Part shown: piece by piece, positions 28,092-36,564 of the stretch
How the letters are laid out: the number at the start of each line of letters is the position of its first letter
How positions within the stretch are numbered: position 1 is the stretch's first letter
From: Vogesella sp. XCS3
GTDB taxonomy: Bacteria; Pseudomonadota; Gammaproteobacteria; Burkholderiales; Chromobacteriaceae
DNA length: 64,000 nt
Direction of reading: 5' to 3'
NCBI RefSeq assembly: GCF_020616155.1
Contig: NZ_CP085530.1
Span: 557,501-621,500, forward strand
Notes under the pieces: generated by a model
Database searches by the model: none
Told to the model about the DNA's origin: nothing
What the model saw: only the letters and a program-made list of their open reading frames with translations
Program-made: the position numbers and the translations under genes

Positions 28092-28981
28092 TCCCACGGC
28101 GCGCCGGCAAAGCGCGCCAACAGGAAATCCAGCAGTGCCCGCACCGCCGGCGACAAATGCCGGCGCGACGCGTACAGCGCGTAGATCGTCATCTGCGGCA
28201 CTGCCCATTCCCCCAGTACTTGCTGTAGTTGGCCGCTGGCCAGTAGCGGCGCGGCCAGGTAGCTGGGCTGCAATGCAATGCCACCGCCGGCCAGCGCCGC
28301 GTGCAGCAATACGGTGGCTTCGTTGGCGGTAAAGCGCGTGGGCACGCTGACGCTTTGCCACTCGCCATCGCGGCCAAAGCGCCAGGTACTGCGGCCAAAG
28401 TTGGCGTAGCCCAGGCAGCGGTGCTGCGCCAGCTCGGCCGGCTGTTGCGGCCAACCTTGCGCCGCCAGGTAGGCCGGGCTGGCCACCAGCACCGATTCGC
28501 AGCTGGCCAGCGGGCGGGCAATCAGCGCCGGGTCTGGTTCGCTGCTGATGCGGATGGCCAGGTCGATGCGCGCCTCCACCAGGTTCAGCGTGGCGTCGCC
28601 TACGTTCAGGTCTATCTTCAGCTGCGGGTGCAGCGCCAGAAAGTCGCTGATGGCCGCAGCCAGGTGCGCGTGGCCAAACGACATGCTGCTGGTGAGCCGC
28701 AGTTGGCCGCGCAGCGTGCCGTCCGGCGGTGCCACCTCGTCTTCGGCTTCTTCTGCCAGTGCCAGCATCTGCAGGCAGCGGCGCAAGGCTTGCTCGCCGG
28801 CGTCGGTCAGCGTCACACGGCGGGTGGTGCGCTGTAGCAGGCGCGCCCCCAGCCACTGCTCCATTTCCGCTATATAGCGCGTCACCATGGCGCGCGACAT
28901 GCCCAGCCGCTCGGCGCTGGCAGTAAAGCTGCCGCTGGCGGCTACGTCGGCAAAAACCTGCATGGCGGTGAGTCTGTCCAT
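28079..28981 (-). CDS. LysR family transcriptional regulator (MBL/DsbA locus)
   Basis: 300 residues: an N-terminal LysR HTH (MDRLTAMQVFADVAASGSFTASAERLGMSRAMVTRYIAEME) and a substrate-binding domain (about 90-295) of the CrgA/DmlR subgroup. The start at 28981 fits the family; upstream in-frame sequence is non-family. It is divergent from the MBL-fold gene at 29112 with an 8-bp inverted repeat between, which suggests it controls the MBL-DsbA pair. Confidence 0.9.
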   Translation of the reverse strand: MDRLTAMQVFADVAASGSFTASAERLGMSRAMVTRYIAEMEQWLGARLLQRTTRRVTLTDAGEQALRRCLQMLALAEEAEDEVAPPDGTLRGQLRLTSSMSFGHAHLAAAISDFLALHPQLKIDLNVGDATLNLVEARIDLAIRISSEPDPALIARPLASCESVLVASPAYLAAQGWPQQPAELAQHRCLGYANFGRSTWRFGRDGEWQSVSVPTRFTANEATVLLHAALAGGGIALQPSYLAAPLLASGQLQQVLGEWAVPQMTIYALYASRRHLSPAVRALLDFLLARFAGAPWDQAP

Positions 28982-29008
28982 TATCTGCTCGATTTGTGCA
29001 ACAAATAT

Positions 29009-29034
29009 GCGCAGATTAATGCGTTTATCTGCGC
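29009..29034. promoter_or_regulatory. Candidate LysR operator
   Basis: GCGCAGAT (29009-29016) and ATCTGCGC (29027-29034) are perfect 8-bp arms spaced by 10, between the divergent LysR and MBL-fold genes. A further ATCTGC lies at 28983-28988. Arm symmetry and placement fit a LysR activation site. Confidence 0.6.
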
Positions 29035-29111
29035 GCCTGGTGAAATTATAGTGACGTCCATACCAGATGCACACCGCGGCAGTGTTTGCCGCCTCACTGA
29101 AAGGACTGACC

Positions 29112-29975
29112 ATGATTCGCCAAACCCTGCTTGCTGCCTCCTTTGCCCTGGCCTTTGGTGCCGCCCACGCTGCCGAGCCGCTGAACCTGAAGGTGTACAA
29201 CGCCGACGGCAACAGCTTCCACGCCAATGCCGTGGTGGTGAGCGGCAAAAGCGAAGCGGTGGTGATCGACACCGGCTTTACCCGCGCCGACGCCTACCGC
29301 ATTGCGGCCAACGTGCTGGATAGCGGCAAAACGCTGAAAACCATCTTCATCAGCAATGCCGACCCGGATTACTATTTTGGCGCCGAGGTGCTGAAGCAGA
29401 TCTTCCCGCAGGCCGAGGTGGTGACCACCGCCGCCGTGCGCGAGAAAATCAGCGCCAAGCTGGCTGGCAAAGTGGCGTTCTGGGGCCCGAAAATGGGTGC
29501 CAACGCCCCGGTAAAACCCGTGCTGCCTACCGCGCTGGCAGCGGACAAACTGACGGTAGACGGTGAAGAGATTGCGATTCGCGGCACCAGCGGCGTGCTG
29601 GCACACCGCCCATACGTGTGGATCCCGTCCATCCGCGCCATCGCCGGCAACGTAGCCGTATTCGGCAAGCTGCACGTGTGGACTGCAGACACCCAGCAGC
29701 CAGCCGAGCGCCAGGCGTGGCTGGCCCAGCTGGACGAAATGAAAGCGCTGAAGCCAGCCACCGTCGTGCCAGGTCATATGCAGCCGGGTGCTGCGCTGGA
29801 TGCGTCGGCTATCGACTACACCCGCCAGTACCTGCTGCGTTTTGACAGCGAAGCGGCCAAGGCCAAGACCGGTGCCGAGCTGATTGACGCCATGAAGCGT
29901 GCCTACCCGGAAGCAGGCCTGGGCATTGCGCTGGATATCGGCGCCAAAGTGAACAAAGGCGAAATGACATGGTAA
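29112..29975 (+). CDS. MBL-fold protein with atypical metal-binding motif
   Basis: 287 residues with signal peptide MIRQTLLAASFALAFGAAHA, so periplasmic. The metallo-beta-lactamase fold is visible (NAVVVSGKSEAVVIDTGFT, then TIFISNADPDYYFGAEVL). The canonical HxHxDH reads S-N-A-D-P-D-Y-Y at 81-88, with both histidines and the last ligand histidine lost. The late VVPGHM histidine is kept. It may bind a single metal, be noncatalytic or use another chemistry. An upstream ATG at 29067 lacks a signal peptide. It overlaps the DsbA-like gene by 7 nt. Confidence 0.82.
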   Translation: MIRQTLLAASFALAFGAAHAAEPLNLKVYNADGNSFHANAVVVSGKSEAVVIDTGFTRADAYRIAANVLDSGKTLKTIFISNADPDYYFGAEVLKQIFPQAEVVTTAAVREKISAKLAGKVAFWGPKMGANAPVKPVLPTALAADKLTVDGEEIAIRGTSGVLAHRPYVWIPSIRAIAGNVAVFGKLHVWTADTQQPAERQAWLAQLDEMKALKPATVVPGHMQPGAALDASAIDYTRQYLLRFDSEAAKAKTGAELIDAMKRAYPEAGLGIALDIGAKVNKGEMTW

Positions 29976-30664
29976 ACGCTACCCTGCATTACTACTACGA
30001 CCCGCTATGCGGCTGGTGCTACGGTGCCGCACCGCTCACCGCCGCGGCGGCCGCCATCCCCGGCATGCGCGTGGTACTGCACGCTGGGGCCATGATGAGT
30101 GGTGCCAGCAGCCAGCCGGTCACCCCGCAGCTGCGCAGCTATGTGATGCCGCACGACCAGCGCATCCACGCGCTGACCGGCCAGCCGTTCGGTGATGCCT
30201 ACTTCAACGGCCTGCTGCTGGATGGCAACGCGGTATTCGACAGCACACCGCCGACGCTGGCGATTCTGGCTGCCCAGGCACTGGCGGGGCGTGGCCTGGC
30301 CATGCTGCACCGTATCCAGCAGGCGCATTACGCCGAAGGCCGCCGTATTGCCGACGCCGATGTGCTGCAGGCGCTGGCTGTGGAGCTGGGGCTGGACGCT
30401 GTGGCCTTTGCGGCCGAGTACCAGCGCCAGGGCGGCGAGTTCGACGCCCACGTTGGCCGCAGCCATCGTGACATGGCGGCCAACGGTCTGCGCGGTTTTC
30501 CTTCGCTGCTGCTGGAGCTGAACGGCAAACTGCAAAAGCTGGATATCTCGCCGTGGCTGGGCCAGCCCACCGCCTTTGCCGGCCACTTGCAGGCCTTGCT
30601 ATCCGGCGCCACCGCCGGTGAGGTTGCCGACGGGGCATTCTGCACGCCTCAGGGCTGCCAGTAG
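29969..30664 (+). CDS. DsbA family (FrnE-like) thioredoxin-fold protein
   Basis: 231 residues with the thioredoxin-type active site C14-G-W-C17 in YYYDPLCGWCYGAAPL, an inserted helical domain, and the cis-proline region GLRGFPSLLLELNGK. No signal peptide, so cytoplasmic, as for FrnE and 2-hydroxychromene-2-carboxylate isomerase-like relatives. A C-terminal FCTPQGC adds two cysteines. It is translationally coupled to the MBL-fold gene and may be controlled by the same LysR. Confidence 0.86.
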   Translation: MVNATLHYYYDPLCGWCYGAAPLTAAAAAIPGMRVVLHAGAMMSGASSQPVTPQLRSYVMPHDQRIHALTGQPFGDAYFNGLLLDGNAVFDSTPPTLAILAAQALAGRGLAMLHRIQQAHYAEGRRIADADVLQALAVELGLDAVAFAAEYQRQGGEFDAHVGRSHRDMAANGLRGFPSLLLELNGKLQKLDISPWLGQPTAFAGHLQALLSGATAGEVADGAFCTPQGCQ

Positions 30665-30704
30665 CGAACACGCCATCGCCAGTGCTGCGATGGCGGCCAA
30701 GGAC

Positions 30705-30742
30705 AACACCCCCTGCGTGCCATGCATGCAGGGGGTGTTTTA
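30705..30742 (+). terminator. Terminator after the MBL-DsbA pair
   Basis: Stem AACACCCCCTGC / GCAGGGGGTGTT (12 bp) with an 11-nt loop, followed by TTAC. Confidence 0.8.
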
Positions 30743-30798
30743 CAGGGTGGTGCCGCGTTACCGGTAGCGTTTGCCTGCCAGCAGCCGCGCGCTAGGCC

Positions 30799-31224
30799 TT
30801 AGTCAACGATTTCCAGATGCACGTCGATATTGCCGCGGGTGGCGTTGGAGTAGGGGCATACCTGGTGGGCGTCGTGTACCAGTTGCGTCAGCACGGCTTT
30901 ATCCATGCCTGGCGCGCTGATGCGCAGTGTGGCCTCAATGCCGAATCCGGCCGGAATCGGGCCGATGCCCACGCTGGCGGCGATACTCAGGCTGGCCGGC
31001 AGGGCGATCTTCTGGCGCGCTGCCACAAATTTCATCGCACCGATGAAGCAGGCCGAGTAGCCGGCGGCAAACAGCTGTTCCGGGTTGGTGCCCGGGCCGC
31101 CGGCGCCACCCAGCGCTTTCGGGGTGCTCAGTGCTACGTCGAGCGCGCCGTCGTCGCTCTGGCTGCGGCCGTCGCGGCCGCCGGTGGTGTGGGCGTGGGC
31201 AGTGTAGAGAATATTTTCCAGCAT
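30799..31224 (-). CDS. ohr: Organic hydroperoxide resistance protein Ohr
   Basis: A 141-residue OsmC/Ohr thiol peroxidase that reduces organic and fatty-acid hydroperoxides. The peroxidatic cysteine is C59 in [12 protein letters not shown] and the resolving cysteine is C123 in [13 protein letters not shown]. The [10 protein letters not shown] signature is present and length is typical. An OhrR-type palindrome lies just upstream (31247-31264). ohrR is the next gene upstream on the same strand. Confidence 0.96.
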   Translation of the reverse strand: MLENILYTAHAHTTGGRDGRSQSDDGALDVALSTPKALGGAGGPGTNPEQLFAAGYSACFIGAMKFVAARQKIALPASLSIAASVGIGPIPAGFGIEATLRISAPGMDKAVLTQLVHDAHQVCPYSNATRGNIDVHLEIVD

Positions 31225-31246
31225 GATTTTTCCTTTAACTTGCTAT

Positions 31247-31264
31247 TAAATAGCGCGCTATATA
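31247..31264. promoter_or_regulatory. OhrR-type operator upstream of ohr
   Basis: TAAATAGCGCGCTATATA is an inverted repeat centred on GC with one mismatch. It shares the AAATAGC-N2-GCTAT core with the site before ohrR. It lies 23-40 bp upstream of the ohr start codon. Confidence 0.8.
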
Positions 31265-31339
31265 TTTGCCGGCAAAAAAGGCAGTCATTGCTGCCCCTTA
31301 TACTGTGCCAGCTTGCCGGTAGCGGCTGGCACGCAGAAC

Positions 31340-31795
31340 TCAGAGATCGCCTGTGGCTTGCGACAGTTGGCCGCGCAGCGCTTCCAGGCTGGCTTTCAGC
31401 TGTCTCAGCTCGTCCAGGCTGCAGCCGGCAGCGCAAAACACGGCGGGTGGAATCGCCTCGGCTTGCTGGCGCAGGCTGCGGCCGGCGTCGGTCAGGCGGA
31501 TGATGACCTGCCGCTCGTCGCTGGCGCTGCGCTGGCGGCTGATCAGCTCGCCGGCTTCCAGGCGTTTGAGCAGCGGTGTCAGCGTGGCAGAATCCAGAAA
31601 CAGCCGCTGGCCTATATCGGACACGGTCAGCTCGTCGCCCTCCCATAGCACCATCATCACCAGGTACTGCGGGTAGGTCAGCCCCAGCGGCGTGAGCACG
31701 CTGCGGTAGAGTTTGTTCATGGCCAGGCTGGTGGAGTACAGCGCAAAGCACAGCTGTTGGTCCAGCAGTAGCGGCGACGGGGTAGTGGTATCCAT
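31340..31795 (-). CDS. ohrR: OhrR, organic peroxide-sensing MarR repressor
   Basis: A 151-residue MarR repressor. The sensing cysteine is C16 in [22 protein letters not shown], the hallmark of OhrR, and the HTH is [30 protein letters not shown]. Additional cysteines C124 and C128 ([11 protein letters not shown]) near the C-terminus suggest a 2-Cys type. Either of two ATGs three codons apart (31804 or 31795) could start it. The operator at 31805-31826 abuts the start, so autorepression is likely. Confidence 0.93.
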   Translation of the reverse strand: MDTTTPSPLLLDQQLCFALYSTSLAMNKLYRSVLTPLGLTYPQYLVMMVLWEGDELTVSDIGQRLFLDSATLTPLLKRLEAGELISRQRSASDERQVIIRLTDAGRSLRQQAEAIPPAVFCAAGCSLDELRQLKASLEALRGQLSQATGDL

Positions 31796-31804
31796 GTGCG
31801 GCAT

Positions 31805-31826
31805 AATAAATAGCACGCTATTTATT
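31805..31826. promoter_or_regulatory. OhrR operator upstream of ohrR
   Basis: Perfect 10-bp arms AATAAATAGC / GCTATTTATT around AC. The same core occurs before ohr. Confidence 0.85.
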
Positions 31827-31850
31827 TGCAAGCTACTTTGTACGCTATGC

Positions 31851-31878
31851 AAAAATAAAGCCCGACTTCGGTCGGGCT
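31851..31878 (-). terminator. Terminator of the CsgG-like gene
   Basis: On the minus strand, stem AGCCCGAC / GTCGGGCT with loop CGAA is followed by TTATTTTT. It lies 25 nt beyond the stop of the gene ending at 31903. Confidence 0.88.
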
Positions 31879-31902
31879 GGGGTGCGTGCAGGCAGGGCAG
31901 GT

Positions 31903-32658
31903 TTAGTTGGCCGGTGCCGGGGCCGGGCGGCTGGTGATGTTGCCGGCAGCGTAGGTCTCGGCCAGATAGTTGGCCGACGACACGATGATGTCACGCGCAA
32001 CCATGTCCAGCGCCAGGCTCTTGGAAATGGACCAGCCACCGCCCACACCACCACCCACGGCGGCGAAGCCCCAGCTGGATTTGTCACTGTTGGCCGCAAA
32101 CGAGCGCGCTTCGTGGATTTCCAGTGTCTGCGGGTTCATGGAGGTCAGGTCAAGCTGCATGGACGCTTTTTCGGTGTTTTTGGAGATCAGCCCCAGTAGC
32201 GGAATGAAGCCGCCACCCAAGGCGCCGCCTTCTTTGGAAAGCTCCAGTGCCGTGATCTGGCCGGCAATCATCAGGTCGATTTTAGGCGGGGCCACGGTCT
32301 GGCCGGTAGCCGCCAGCATCTCGCGCATTTTCTTGAACTGTTCCAGGTCCACCAGCTTGAAGCAGCCGGTTTCGCGAATGGCATTAGTCAGCATGGAGCG
32401 CATGCCGTTGCCGATGCCCTGCACACCGCCGTTACCAGCGATCAAGCCAGCCAGTGCAGCCATGCCACCGCCGGGGCCGCCCTGGGCCTGGCAGCTGGCG
32501 GCGGTACATTCCAGTGTATTGATGGCAATGGTTTTGCCGGTGGAGGCCTGGCATTTCACCACCGGGATGGCCATTTGTTCTACTTTGGTGTCAGCCAGTA
32601 CCGCGCTGCTGGCGATGGCAAGGGCTGCAATGGAGAGGGAGCGAGTGATTTTATGCAT
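31903..32658 (-). CDS. CsgG/HfaB-like secreted protein
   Basis: 251 residues with signal peptide [23 protein letters not shown] CsgG-like domain is suggested by [44 protein letters not shown] and the C-terminal [15 protein letters not shown]. CsgG relatives form outer-membrane secretion pores or act as lipoprotein accessory factors. No lipobox cysteine follows the signal, and no csgA, csgB, csgE or csgF genes adjoin, so curli secretion is not implied. Cysteines at C36, C50, C55 and C89 might form disulfides. Confidence 0.7.
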   Translation of the reverse strand: MHKITRSLSIAALAIASSAVLADTKVEQMAIPVVKCQASTGKTIAINTLECTAASCQAQGGPGGGMAALAGLIAGNGGVQGIGNGMRSMLTNAIRETGCFKLVDLEQFKKMREMLAATGQTVAPPKIDLMIAGQITALELSKEGGALGGGFIPLLGLISKNTEKASMQLDLTSMNPQTLEIHEARSFAANSDKSSWGFAAVGGGVGGGWSISKSLALDMVARDIIVSSANYLAETYAAGNITSRPAPAPAN

Positions 32659-32902
32659 TTGCTAGCATTCATTGGGGTTTATTCCTATCGATTTTAAAAC
32701 AAATGCCATTGATATGTCATTCATTAATGATGTTTGCTTGCAAGTGCCCGCCGTAAGTTGCCATTAGTGCGACAACGCAGTGTTGCGTGTATCGCTAGAG
32801 TAAGGGCCGGCGGCAGGACTGGGCTGGCATGGCAAAAGCGGCGACAGCACCGCTTTGCGCGTGAGTGACCACGTGGGGCCTGCCGCCAGAAGCTGGTCAG
32901 GC
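32659..32902. other. Gene-free stretch with a weak terminator
   Basis: 244 bases. The left part (32690-32740) is A/T-rich and probably holds the CsgG-like gene's promoter. At 32832-32859 an imperfect hairpin (GCAAAAGCGG / CCGCTTTGC with one bulge) could terminate the isochorismatase transcript on the minus strand. No ORF or RNA is recognised. Confidence 0.4.
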
Positions 32903-33529
32903 TCAATCCAGTTTGCCGCTCGCCCGTAGGTGCGAGGCGTAGATATTGTCCGCCGCCAGCGCGCTGCCGCTGGCCAGCGCGGCCAGCCAGTCGTCGGTGC
33001 TGGCTACGGCGGCGAAGCCGGTGTGCATCACGGTGCAGTACACGCGGTGGATTTCCTCGGCGCTGGCGCTGCCGGCGGCGTTGCGGTAGGGCAGCGCGCC
33101 GCTGGCGTCGTGCAGCAGCTCCACCCAGTAGCCGTCGTGGCTGGCGTGGATGATGGTGCTGGCGTCGCAGTTGTGCGTCATGTAGCCGCATACGGTCAGC
33201 GTGTCGATGCCGCGTTCGCGCAGCCAGGCGTCCAGCCCGGTGCCGGTAAAGCAGCTGGCGTACTGTTTATCCAGCAGCAGCTGGTACGGGCGGGCAGCTA
33301 CCTCGGGGTGTAGTGCCGCGCCGTGGCTGCCGGCGGCAAAGATCGGGCTGCCGGCCGCTGCAATGTGACGTACCACCACCACCGGCACGCCGGCCAGGTT
33401 GGCCGCATCCATGGCTTGCAGGATGCGTGGCAGCGTTTGTTCGCGCGGCGGGTAGCTGATGGGCAGTTGGCCGTCGAAGTATTCGTTCTGTACGTCGATC
33501 ACGATCAGGGCGCGGTGCGGGGTGCTCAT
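32903..33529 (-). CDS. Isochorismatase-family cysteine hydrolase
   Basis: 208 residues with the catalytic triad pattern of the family: aspartate in ALIVIDVQNEYFDG, lysine in LLDKQYASCFTGTGL, and nucleophilic cysteine in GYMTHNCDASTI. Members hydrolyse isochorismate, nicotinamide, ureidoacrylate or biuret; this sequence does not decide which. The start at 33529 (after AAGGAAA) is preferred over an earlier in-frame ATG. It is divergent from a GlxA-type regulator 119 bp away, a frequent pairing. Confidence 0.9.
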   Translation of the reverse strand: MSTPHRALIVIDVQNEYFDGQLPISYPPREQTLPRILQAMDAANLAGVPVVVVRHIAAAGSPIFAAGSHGAALHPEVAARPYQLLLDKQYASCFTGTGLDAWLRERGIDTLTVCGYMTHNCDASTIIHASHDGYWVELLHDASGALPYRNAAGSASAEEIHRVYCTVMHTGFAAVASTDDWLAALASGSALAADNIYASHLRASGKLD

Positions 33530-33648
33530 GGCAGTTTCCTTGTCGGGTTGGGGTGGCACACAGTGTGCCGCGCTGGTGTTGCCGCCGTGAGTGGCCCGAA
33601 TGACAATATGCGTTAGTATCGGGCCATATCGTGTGGTGGAGGTGTGGC

Positions 33649-34593
33649 ATGGGCAGGCAGGTGGCAGTAGTGGCTTTTGACGGGATCAGCCCGTTTCATC
33701 TGGCGGTACCGTGCGCGGTGTTTGGCGAGCGCCACGGCGCGGCGCTGGGTTACCGTTTGCAGGTGTGCAGCTGGGAGGCCGGGCCGTTGGCCAGCAGTGC
33801 CGGCTTCCAGCTGCAGGCGCTGGCAGGGCTGGATGTGCTGGCGCAGGCCGACGTGGTGATCGTGCCCAGCTGGCGTAATGTGGACGAGTCGGCCGCACCG
33901 GCGCTGTTGCAGGCGCTGCGCGACGCCCACGCCCGTGGCGCGGTGGTGATGGGTTTGTGTCTGGGGGCCTACGTGTTGGCGCAGGCGGGTTTGCTGGATG
34001 GCATGACGGCTACCACGCACTGGGCCTTTGCCGACGATTTTGCCGCACGCTTTCCGGCGGTAACCGTCCTGCCCGATAGCTTGTACCTGGATGATGGCCA
34101 GGTGCTGACGTCGGCCGGCACCGCTGCGGCCATCGACTGCTGCCTGCACCTGTTGCGCTGTCAGTGCGGTGCGGCGGCGGCAGGGCAGGTGGCGCGTTAC
34201 CTGGTGACGCCGCCGCACCGCCAGGGAGGCCAGGCGCAGTACATTGCCCAGCCACTGCCGGCGAATGCCCGTGACGATCGCCTAAGCGGCCTGCTGGACG
34301 CGGTGCGCGCCAGCCTGGTGCAGCCGCATACGCTGGATAGCCTTGCAGCGCGGGCGCTGATGAGCCGGCGTACCTTTACCCGGCATTTTCGCCAGCTAAC
34401 CGGCAGTACGGTGCAGCAGTGGTTGCTGGCCGAGCGCCTGGCGCGGGCGCAGCAGCTGCTGGAAAGCACGGTGTTGACTGTGGAGGCCATCGCGCAGCAG
34501 GCCGGTTTTGGCAGTGCGCTGTCACTCAGGCAGCACTTTCGCCGCCGTTTCGGTGTGTCGCCCAGTGACTGGCGCCGCAGCTTTGCCGGCTAG
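33649..34593 (+). CDS. GlxA-type AraC family regulator (DJ-1/PfpI plus AraC HTH)
   Basis: 314 residues: an N-terminal DJ-1/PfpI-like domain (about 1-185) with the elbow cysteine in VVMGLCLGAYVLAQAGLLDG, then an AraC HTH domain (about 210-312; LDSLAARALMSRRTFTRHFRQLTGSTVQQWLLAERL and AIAQQAGFGSALSLRQHFRRRFG). The start ATG at 33649 follows GGAGG. It likely regulates the divergent isochorismatase-family gene. Ligand unknown. Confidence 0.92.
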   Translation: MGRQVAVVAFDGISPFHLAVPCAVFGERHGAALGYRLQVCSWEAGPLASSAGFQLQALAGLDVLAQADVVIVPSWRNVDESAAPALLQALRDAHARGAVVMGLCLGAYVLAQAGLLDGMTATTHWAFADDFAARFPAVTVLPDSLYLDDGQVLTSAGTAAAIDCCLHLLRCQCGAAAAGQVARYLVTPPHRQGGQAQYIAQPLPANARDDRLSGLLDAVRASLVQPHTLDSLAARALMSRRTFTRHFRQLTGSTVQQWLLAERLARAQQLLESTVLTVEAIAQQAGFGSALSLRQHFRRRFGVSPSDWRRSFAG

Positions 34594-34650
34594 GCGGGCT
34601 GCGTTGCTGCCGGTGCGACCTGGTTTGGCCGCAAGTGCGGCCATGCAGGC

Positions 34651-35232
34651 TCACGGCTGTGCCTGGCACACCTCTTCCTGGCCTTGCCATTCCCACACCA
34701 CGGTGGCTTCGCCGTGGTGTTCCCATAGCCAGCTGTTACGCCCCGCGTAGCGGGCACCGCTAGCGGCCGGCTGCTGGTACATCAGCTCGCTGCGGTCGCC
34801 GCGTTCGGCTATCAGTGTGGCGGGTTCGGTGCCGTAGAAACGTACCTGCATCTCGTTGGCCGCATTGGCACCGCATTGGTAGCGCACCACGGCTTGCGCC
34901 GGTAGCAGCTGGTAACGCGCCTGCAGCTCGGCAATGCGCAGCGTGTAGCTGTCGCGTACACAAGCCGCCAGGTCGCCGGCTTTCCAGCAGTCATTGCGCC
35001 CTTTTACCCAGCCGCGCTGCTCGGCTTTCAGGGTGACCTGTTGCGGCTGGCCGGTTTTGGCTAGCGCGCTGCGGTAGGTACTGGCTAGCTGGCGGTCCAG
35101 CTTGGCAAGTTGCGGGGTTTGGCATACCAGGCGTTCGGCGCTGCTGCCGGCCTGGCGGCAGGGGAAGGACGGGCTTTGCGCCAGTGCTAGCACGGGCAGG
35201 CAAGATAGCGTGGTGATGAGCAGCTTTTTCAT
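34651..35232 (-). CDS. LprI-plus-MliC two-domain secreted protein, lysozyme-inhibitor-like
   Basis: 193 residues with signal peptide MKKLLITTLSCLPVLALA. An LprI-like domain (about 20-100) has FPCRQAGSSAERLVCQTPQLAKLDRQLASTYRSAL and RNDCWKAGDLAACVRDSY cysteines. A MliC domain (about 110-193) follows: VVRYQCGANAANEMQVRFYG and the C-terminal EEVCQAQ. MliC proteins inhibit c-type lysozyme in the periplasm. No lipobox, so soluble. The domain fusion is common in proteobacteria. Confidence 0.85.
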   Translation of the reverse strand: MKKLLITTLSCLPVLALAQSPSFPCRQAGSSAERLVCQTPQLAKLDRQLASTYRSALAKTGQPQQVTLKAEQRGWVKGRNDCWKAGDLAACVRDSYTLRIAELQARYQLLPAQAVVRYQCGANAANEMQVRFYGTEPATLIAERGDRSELMYQQPAASGARYAGRNSWLWEHHGEATVVWEWQGQEEVCQAQP

Positions 35233-35409
35233 GTTCGGTTCGCCAAGAGGGTGATTTATGGTCTGTTTATGCAAAAAGTTGGCGTTTTATTATCGAAAAG
35301 ATATTTAACTTTTTGGCATGACTGTGGTCTTATAGAAATTGACCATTTTATGGCGTGTCATCGTGTCTGCTTCGGGTTGCAGCAGGGCGCGCCTGGCAAG
35401 GAAACAAGC

Positions 35410-35739
35410 ATGAACGCAGCCAAGCGTATCAAGAAAAGAATGGATGAGGGTGGGCAGTGCAAGCAATTGGCAGTGCTCAAACAGCTGGCATTGGCGCTGG
35501 AGCTGAAGCTGCCGTTTGATGTGGCAGGGTTGGCCGCGCTGGATGCCGCCCATTTTGAACTGGCGCAGCATTTACTGGCCGATTGGCACGGCGAGCAGCA
35601 TATCGATGCCCGTGGTCGGCTGATCGAGCGCCTGCTGGCAGAAAACCCGGCGCTGATGCGCCCGGCGAGCGGGCGCCGCCCGGGCAGCCGCAGCCAGGCA
35701 GTGGTGGCGGCGCCTGCAACGGTGACTCAGTCCAGGTAG
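35410..35739 (+). CDS. Hypothetical protein
   Basis: 109 residues, not recognised. It starts MNAAKRIKKRMDEGGQCKQLAVLKQLALALELKLPFDV and is rich in Leu and Ala, probably all-helical, with a basic Arg/Ser tail (RPASGRRPGSRSQ). AAGGAAA precedes the ATG at 35410. Its end overlaps the convergent binding-protein gene by 13 nt. The A/T-rich DNA upstream (35240-35400) probably holds promoters for it and the divergent lysozyme-inhibitor-like gene. Confidence 0.6.
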   Translation: MNAAKRIKKRMDEGGQCKQLAVLKQLALALELKLPFDVAGLAALDAAHFELAQHLLADWHGEQHIDARGRLIERLLAENPALMRPASGRRPGSRSQAVVAAPATVTQSR

Positions 35740-36488
35740 TCGTGCATGCGCTGCTGGTACAGCTTGTCACGCAGGGTGCCGACCTGGCGCCAAAGGCAGC
35801 TGGCTAGCACCGGATTGCGCGCGGCATAGCTGCGCGAAAAGATCAGATAATACGGTTTGGCGACAAGCGGCGGCTGCAGCTTTACCAGGTTCAGGCCATC
35901 GTGGCGGGACAGGTAGCTGTCACCCAGCGGTTCGTGCGTGGCGTAAGCGTCGATGCGGCCAGCCTGCAGTTTCATGAAATTCTGCTCTACGCTGCTTACC
36001 GGCTCGGCCGGTATGCCCAGCCGTTCCAGATCGAGGTTGATCGACCAGCCCAGATTGGTACCCACCTTGCGAGTCAGCCCCTGCAGCGTATTGCCATCCC
36101 ATAGCAGCCGGTGCCCCTGGCGGGCGTACAGCACATAGCTCAAGGTAGCTAGCCGCTGCGCCTCGTTTGGCTTGCCGTTTTGTAGCGGGTAGGCGGCGTA
36201 GGCGGCGCGTTCGGCGGTGTAAGACAACATGCCGGCGGCGTCCAGGTCGCCACTTTCCAGCTCTTTCAGCATGCGGGTGCCAGGCAGCAGCTTGATGCGC
36301 ATCGATACGTCACAGTTGGCCGCGGCCCGCTGCAACAGCTCCACCGCGACGCCTGGCCGGGTGGCGGGTAGCGTGGCGTCGCCTAGCTTATAGGGCGGCG
36401 TTGCCTGATCGCCCAGGCCCAGTAGCAGGCTGCCAGCGGCTAGGCTGCAGGCACTGGCCAGGCACATCAGGGATAGCAGGGCTCTCAA
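35727..36488 (-). CDS. Periplasmic solute-binding protein, family 3-like
   Basis: 253 residues with signal peptide MRALLSLMCLASACSLAAG. Family 3 features include PGVAVELLQRAAANC, MLKELESGDLDAAGMLSYTAERAAYAAYPL, SSVEQNFMKLQAGRIDAYATHEPLG and a C-terminal RDKLYQQRMHDYLD. It is distantly like the binding protein at 27354. No transporter genes adjoin; ligand unknown. Confidence 0.8.
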   Translation of the reverse strand: MRALLSLMCLASACSLAAGSLLLGLGDQATPPYKLGDATLPATRPGVAVELLQRAAANCDVSMRIKLLPGTRMLKELESGDLDAAGMLSYTAERAAYAAYPLQNGKPNEAQRLATLSYVLYARQGHRLLWDGNTLQGLTRKVGTNLGWSINLDLERLGIPAEPVSSVEQNFMKLQAGRIDAYATHEPLGDSYLSRHDGLNLVKLQPPLVAKPYYLIFSRSYAARNPVLASCLWRQVGTLRDKLYQQRMHDYLD

Positions 36489-36564
36489 GGTTTGCCTCCG
36501 TTAAAGCGTTTCAATATAAGACAGTTATGTTGCAGCGACATGGCAATGGCAAGCCGCTGGCTGT

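Noticed and set aside
31903..32658. Curli secretion operon
   Set aside because: Only a CsgG-like protein without lipobox is present; no other csg genes are nearby.
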